A DNA stretch of 64,000 bases from NCBI GenBank assembly GCA_934454145.1, contig CAKSFT010000002.1:62001-126000 (forward strand), given 5' to 3'. Of this stretch, positions 61,635 to 64,000 are shown piece after piece. Every line of letters begins with the position of its first letter. Positions within the stretch are counted from its first letter, which is position 1. The position numbers and the translations under genes were made by a program. This stretch comes from an uncultured Clostridia bacterium. Its GTDB lineage: Bacteria; Bacillota; Clostridia; UBA1381. A model generated the notes under the pieces. It had not been told where the DNA came from and did not search any database. It was given only the letters and a program-made list of their open reading frames with translations.

Positions 61635-64000
61635 ATGCTTAAAAAATATTTATCGGGGATGTTGGCGATAAGTATGGGAATGACCATGATACCGCACAAT
61701 AGTCTTGCGGCGGAAATTTTAAACATGGAATCATTTAATGCTACGAAAAGTGCAGTGATTCTTAATTTCAGCAGTTTGGAAGATAAATCGGATATAAATA
61801 TTCCTACAGATAAGGCAAAGGACTTTATTGTACTGGAAAAGCATACAAGCGATGGAAAGATAACAAGAATCAGTGATTATGATATTAAAATTCAGGATAA
61901 GCAATGGAGCAATGTCGAAAATGCTAACAGCTCCGTTGTAATAAAGCCTAAAGACGGTCTTTCGGAGGACGCATTATACAGAGTAACCGTAAATGCCGAA
62001 GTAAAGAATTTTGAAGTAAAGGCGAACACGGGGTGGTTTGGCATTGATGTTATATTTTCCGATGATTTTAATGCTGAGGGTAAGTATGTAAAAGGCGGGG
62101 ATACAACCTATCCGTATTATTGGGACTCAACCGGTACATATCTTTTAAGCAAATATTGGAAAGGATCTGATGACACAAGAGTACAAATAGGAAATACCAC
62201 CCAAAAACACAATTATACCGATTATAATGTTATGAGGTTTTTGGCGGATTCCAGTGTTTATATATCCGATGAAGCAATCAGTGCGGATAAAACAACATCT
62301 GATTATACGGTTGAATATCAGTATCAATATCCGGGATATGCAAACGGCGGATCTCATTGGTTTAGTATGAGGGGCTCGCGGGATGATCTTTTCTATAACC
62401 GCCGTAAAGGTTATTATGTCCAGCTCAGAAACGACACTGCAATGATGGGAAAACTGTCAGCACCGATTAAGCTGTATGCCGCAGGTACAAATATTGCAAC
62501 ATCGGAGGAGTATGTGCCGGATGATTCCGGGTTGGTGGACATCAGAATGTCAACAATCGACGATAATATACAATATTACATAGATGAGAATAAAATATTT
62601 GATGTTAAAAATAAGTCATTCACTTCTTCAGGAGATACAGTTTTCTTTGACAAGAACAGTACGCAGTGGTGGAAACCTTCTTATATTGACAATGTGTATG
62701 TCACACAGCTTGTAAAATACGGAGATGATTTGCCGGAGATAAAGGTGACAAATAGCAGCATAAGCGGAAGTACAGCTATCATTGAATTGTCGCAGGAGAT
62801 AAAGTGTGAAAACATAGAAAGTTTTATCGAATTAAAAAACGATGAGGGTGCGACATATCAGGTTGATGTCGAACAAATAGGGACGTTTTTAGGTATAACC
62901 CCAAAAGCTGCGCTTGCCGATGGGAAGTATATACTTACGCTCAAAGAGGGAATATATGCTGCAAATTCGGCAGTACTGCAAAATCCGTATCAGATGTATT
63001 TTGAAGTTTCGGACGGCAATATGCAGATGATTCAAATTACAAAACCGGAAATATCAAATATTAATACCGAAGTTCTGAACTGTAAATTTAAAATGACATA
63101 TGATTATACGGGAGAGAATGCAAATAATTCGAAATATATTATATATTCATCAAAAACCGTAAACGGAGATTTTGAGGAAATTAAAAATGGAAGACTGACC
63201 GGTGCGGAATTGGAATTTGATACAGACGAAAGTTATGTTGACTGTTATTTAAAAATCAAAATCAGCCCTGAGGATAGTAAAGGATATTTGAATGACAGTT
63301 TTTACACCGATGTGTTTAAAGGTATGTTTACGCCTGTTATAAAAGATGTTGTTATTGAAGATAACTTTGAAGGCGGAAACGTGAAAATCTCTGATTATGT
63401 GTTTTATGATGAAAACGGCGATGCCGATTTGACACAGATTCAATGGTATGCCTCAGATGAAGCAGACGGTGAGTATATTCCGATAGAAAATGCAACGCAA
63501 AGAGAATTGATAATTGATGATAGTCTGCGGGACAAGTTCATAAAAGTATATATAACTCCCAAAACAGATGTTTACCCACAGAAAGGTGAAATATATATAT
63601 CAAACTATTTTTGCAGAATATATGAGCCGGAGGCGAGAAATGTAAAAATCATAGGTGAAGCAGCAATCGGTGCGATTTTGACGGGTGAATATACGTACTA
63701 TGACAAAAATCACTCGGAAGAAAACGGTACGACCTACAGGTGGCTGGTTTCGGACAGCAAAGACGGTGAATATGCGGAAATTGAAGGTTTTGAGGGACGC
63801 GAGTTTACAATAACAGAGGAGTATAACGAAAAATTTGTTAAGTTTGAAGTCACACCCAAAAAAGAAGGTGTGGCAGGCGCAGCTGTTTTGAGCGAAGCTT
63901 TTGCCTTGCCTGCAAAGCCTGTTGCAAAAAATGTGGAGATAAGAGGAACGGTAAAGCCGGGGTATACTGTTACGGGTGTGTATGAATTTTATCAGGTAAA
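61635..64000 (+). CDS. Large secreted protein with lectin-like and Ig-like repeats, 3' end outside window
   Basis: 788 codons are visible and the frame is still open at the window edge. ATG 61635 follows AAAGG (61626 is too close). Signal peptide ~1-27. Residues ~28-130 are an Ig-like domain, and ~135-355 a lectin-like domain starting FSDDFNAEGKYVKGGDTTYP, clearly homologous to the preceding protein. Further on, repeated Ig-like units appear (YRWLVSDSKDGEYAEIEG; WYASDEADGEYIPIEN). It follows the previous gene by 21 bp and is probably part of the same operon. A glycan-binding or degrading role is inferred. Confidence 0.85.
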   Translation, partial: MLKKYLSGMLAISMGMTMIPHNSLAAEILNMESFNATKSAVILNFSSLEDKSDINIPTDKAKDFIVLEKHTSDGKITRISDYDIKIQDKQWSNVENANSSVVIKPKDGLSEDALYRVTVNAEVKNFEVKANTGWFGIDVIFSDDFNAEGKYVKGGDTTYPYYWDSTGTYLLSKYWKGSDDTRVQIGNTTQKHNYTDYNVMRFLADSSVYISDEAISADKTTSDYTVEYQYQYPGYANGGSHWFSMRGSRDDLFYNRRKGYYVQLRNDTAMMGKLSAPIKLYAAGTNIATSEEYVPDDSGLVDIRMSTIDDNIQYYIDENKIFDVKNKSFTSSGDTVFFDKNSTQWWKPSYIDNVYVTQLVKYGDDLPEIKVTNSSISGSTAIIELSQEIKCENIESFIELKNDEGATYQVDVEQIGTFLGITPKAALADGKYILTLKEGIYAANSAVLQNPYQMYFEVSDGNMQMIQITKPEISNINTEVLNCKFKMTYDYTGENANNSKYIIYSSKTVNGDFEEIKNGRLTGAELEFDTDESYVDCYLKIKISPEDSKGYLNDSFYTDVFKGMFTPVIKDVVIEDNFEGGNVKISDYVFYDENGDADLTQIQWYASDEADGEYIPIENATQRELIIDDSLRDKFIKVYITPKTDVYPQKGEIYISNYFCRIYEPEARNVKIIGEAAIGAILTGEYTYYDKNHSEENGTTYRWLVSDSKDGEYAEIEGFEGREFTITEEYNEKFVKFEVTPKKEGVAGAAVLSEAFALPAKPVAKNVEIRGTVKPGYTVTGVYEFYQV

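Overview
The window looks like chromosome of an anaerobic, low-GC, Gram-positive gut or rumen clostridium. The evidence is an oxygen-sensitive glycyl radical enzyme with its activase, many S-layer-homology (SLH) and copper-amine-oxidase-N-like wall proteins, a fragment of a spore-coat-type DUF3794/LysM gene, AGGAGG ribosome sites with occasional TTG/GTG starts, and TTGACA-17-TATAAT promoters. No rRNA, tRNA or CRISPR array was seen. Species cannot be named from this sequence alone; a polysaccharide-degrading clostridial specialist (pectin or hemicellulose) is the best guess.

Layout. (1) 0-4 kb: the end of a secreted SGNH-type esterase and a cytoplasmic GH35-like beta-galactosidase. (2) 4.1-9.9 kb: a tight operon of an unsecreted parallel beta-helix protein, a divergent glycyl radical enzyme (GRE), an AraC regulator and the GRE-activating radical SAM enzyme. 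This is the most likely undescribed metabolic system. (3) 10-18 kb: a graveyard of truncated and fused genes (SipL-like, prenyltransferase-repeat, response regulator fused to phosphomannomutase, GH fragment, phage/ICE replication genes including a DNA polymerase exonuclease fused to an HTH domain, DUF3560, PPC fragment). (4) 18-44 kb: cell-surface and sensing genes. These are an M28 peptidase-SLH, an eight-module PepSY-SLH protein behind a leader peptide and attenuator, a lipoprotein, a PstS-like protein, a CuAO-domain protein, an SBP-SLH-serpin fusion, two BlaI/BlaR1 pairs (the second receptor truncated), an oriT-like hairpin array with DUF3847, a large beta-helix/InlB-repeat wall protein, TetR remnants, an M3-like peptidase-SLH and another SLH protein. 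(5) 44.5-64 kb: a glycan-utilisation locus with an esterase, a GH28-like protein, an EamA transporter, AraC, GH38, GH39, and three large secreted proteins, two of them with beta-helix domains.

How it fits together. In the right-hand locus the AraC gene at 47.7-48.5 kb sits between two operons, and each operon promoter carries the same pair of 9-bp direct repeats 21 bp apart, ending 3 bp before a -35 box. One regulator therefore probably switches on both. Secreted beta-helix/esterase proteins would trim a plant glycan outside the cell, the EamA transporter may move a product, and the cytoplasmic GH38, GH39, GH28-like and esterase would finish it. In the left-hand locus the GRE operon probably processes a sugar or sugar acid released by the beta-helix protein or GH35.

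Two surface-protein genes in different places and orientations (21.7 kb + and 37.3 kb -) share a matching 5' leader: an upstream box, a promoter, a small ORF starting near GGCGTAAAATC, TAA-GGTGTG, and a second mini-ORF starting TGCCTATGAAAG. This is a candidate unrecognised regulatory leader. Several homopolymer frameshifts could be real slippage sites or sequencing errors.
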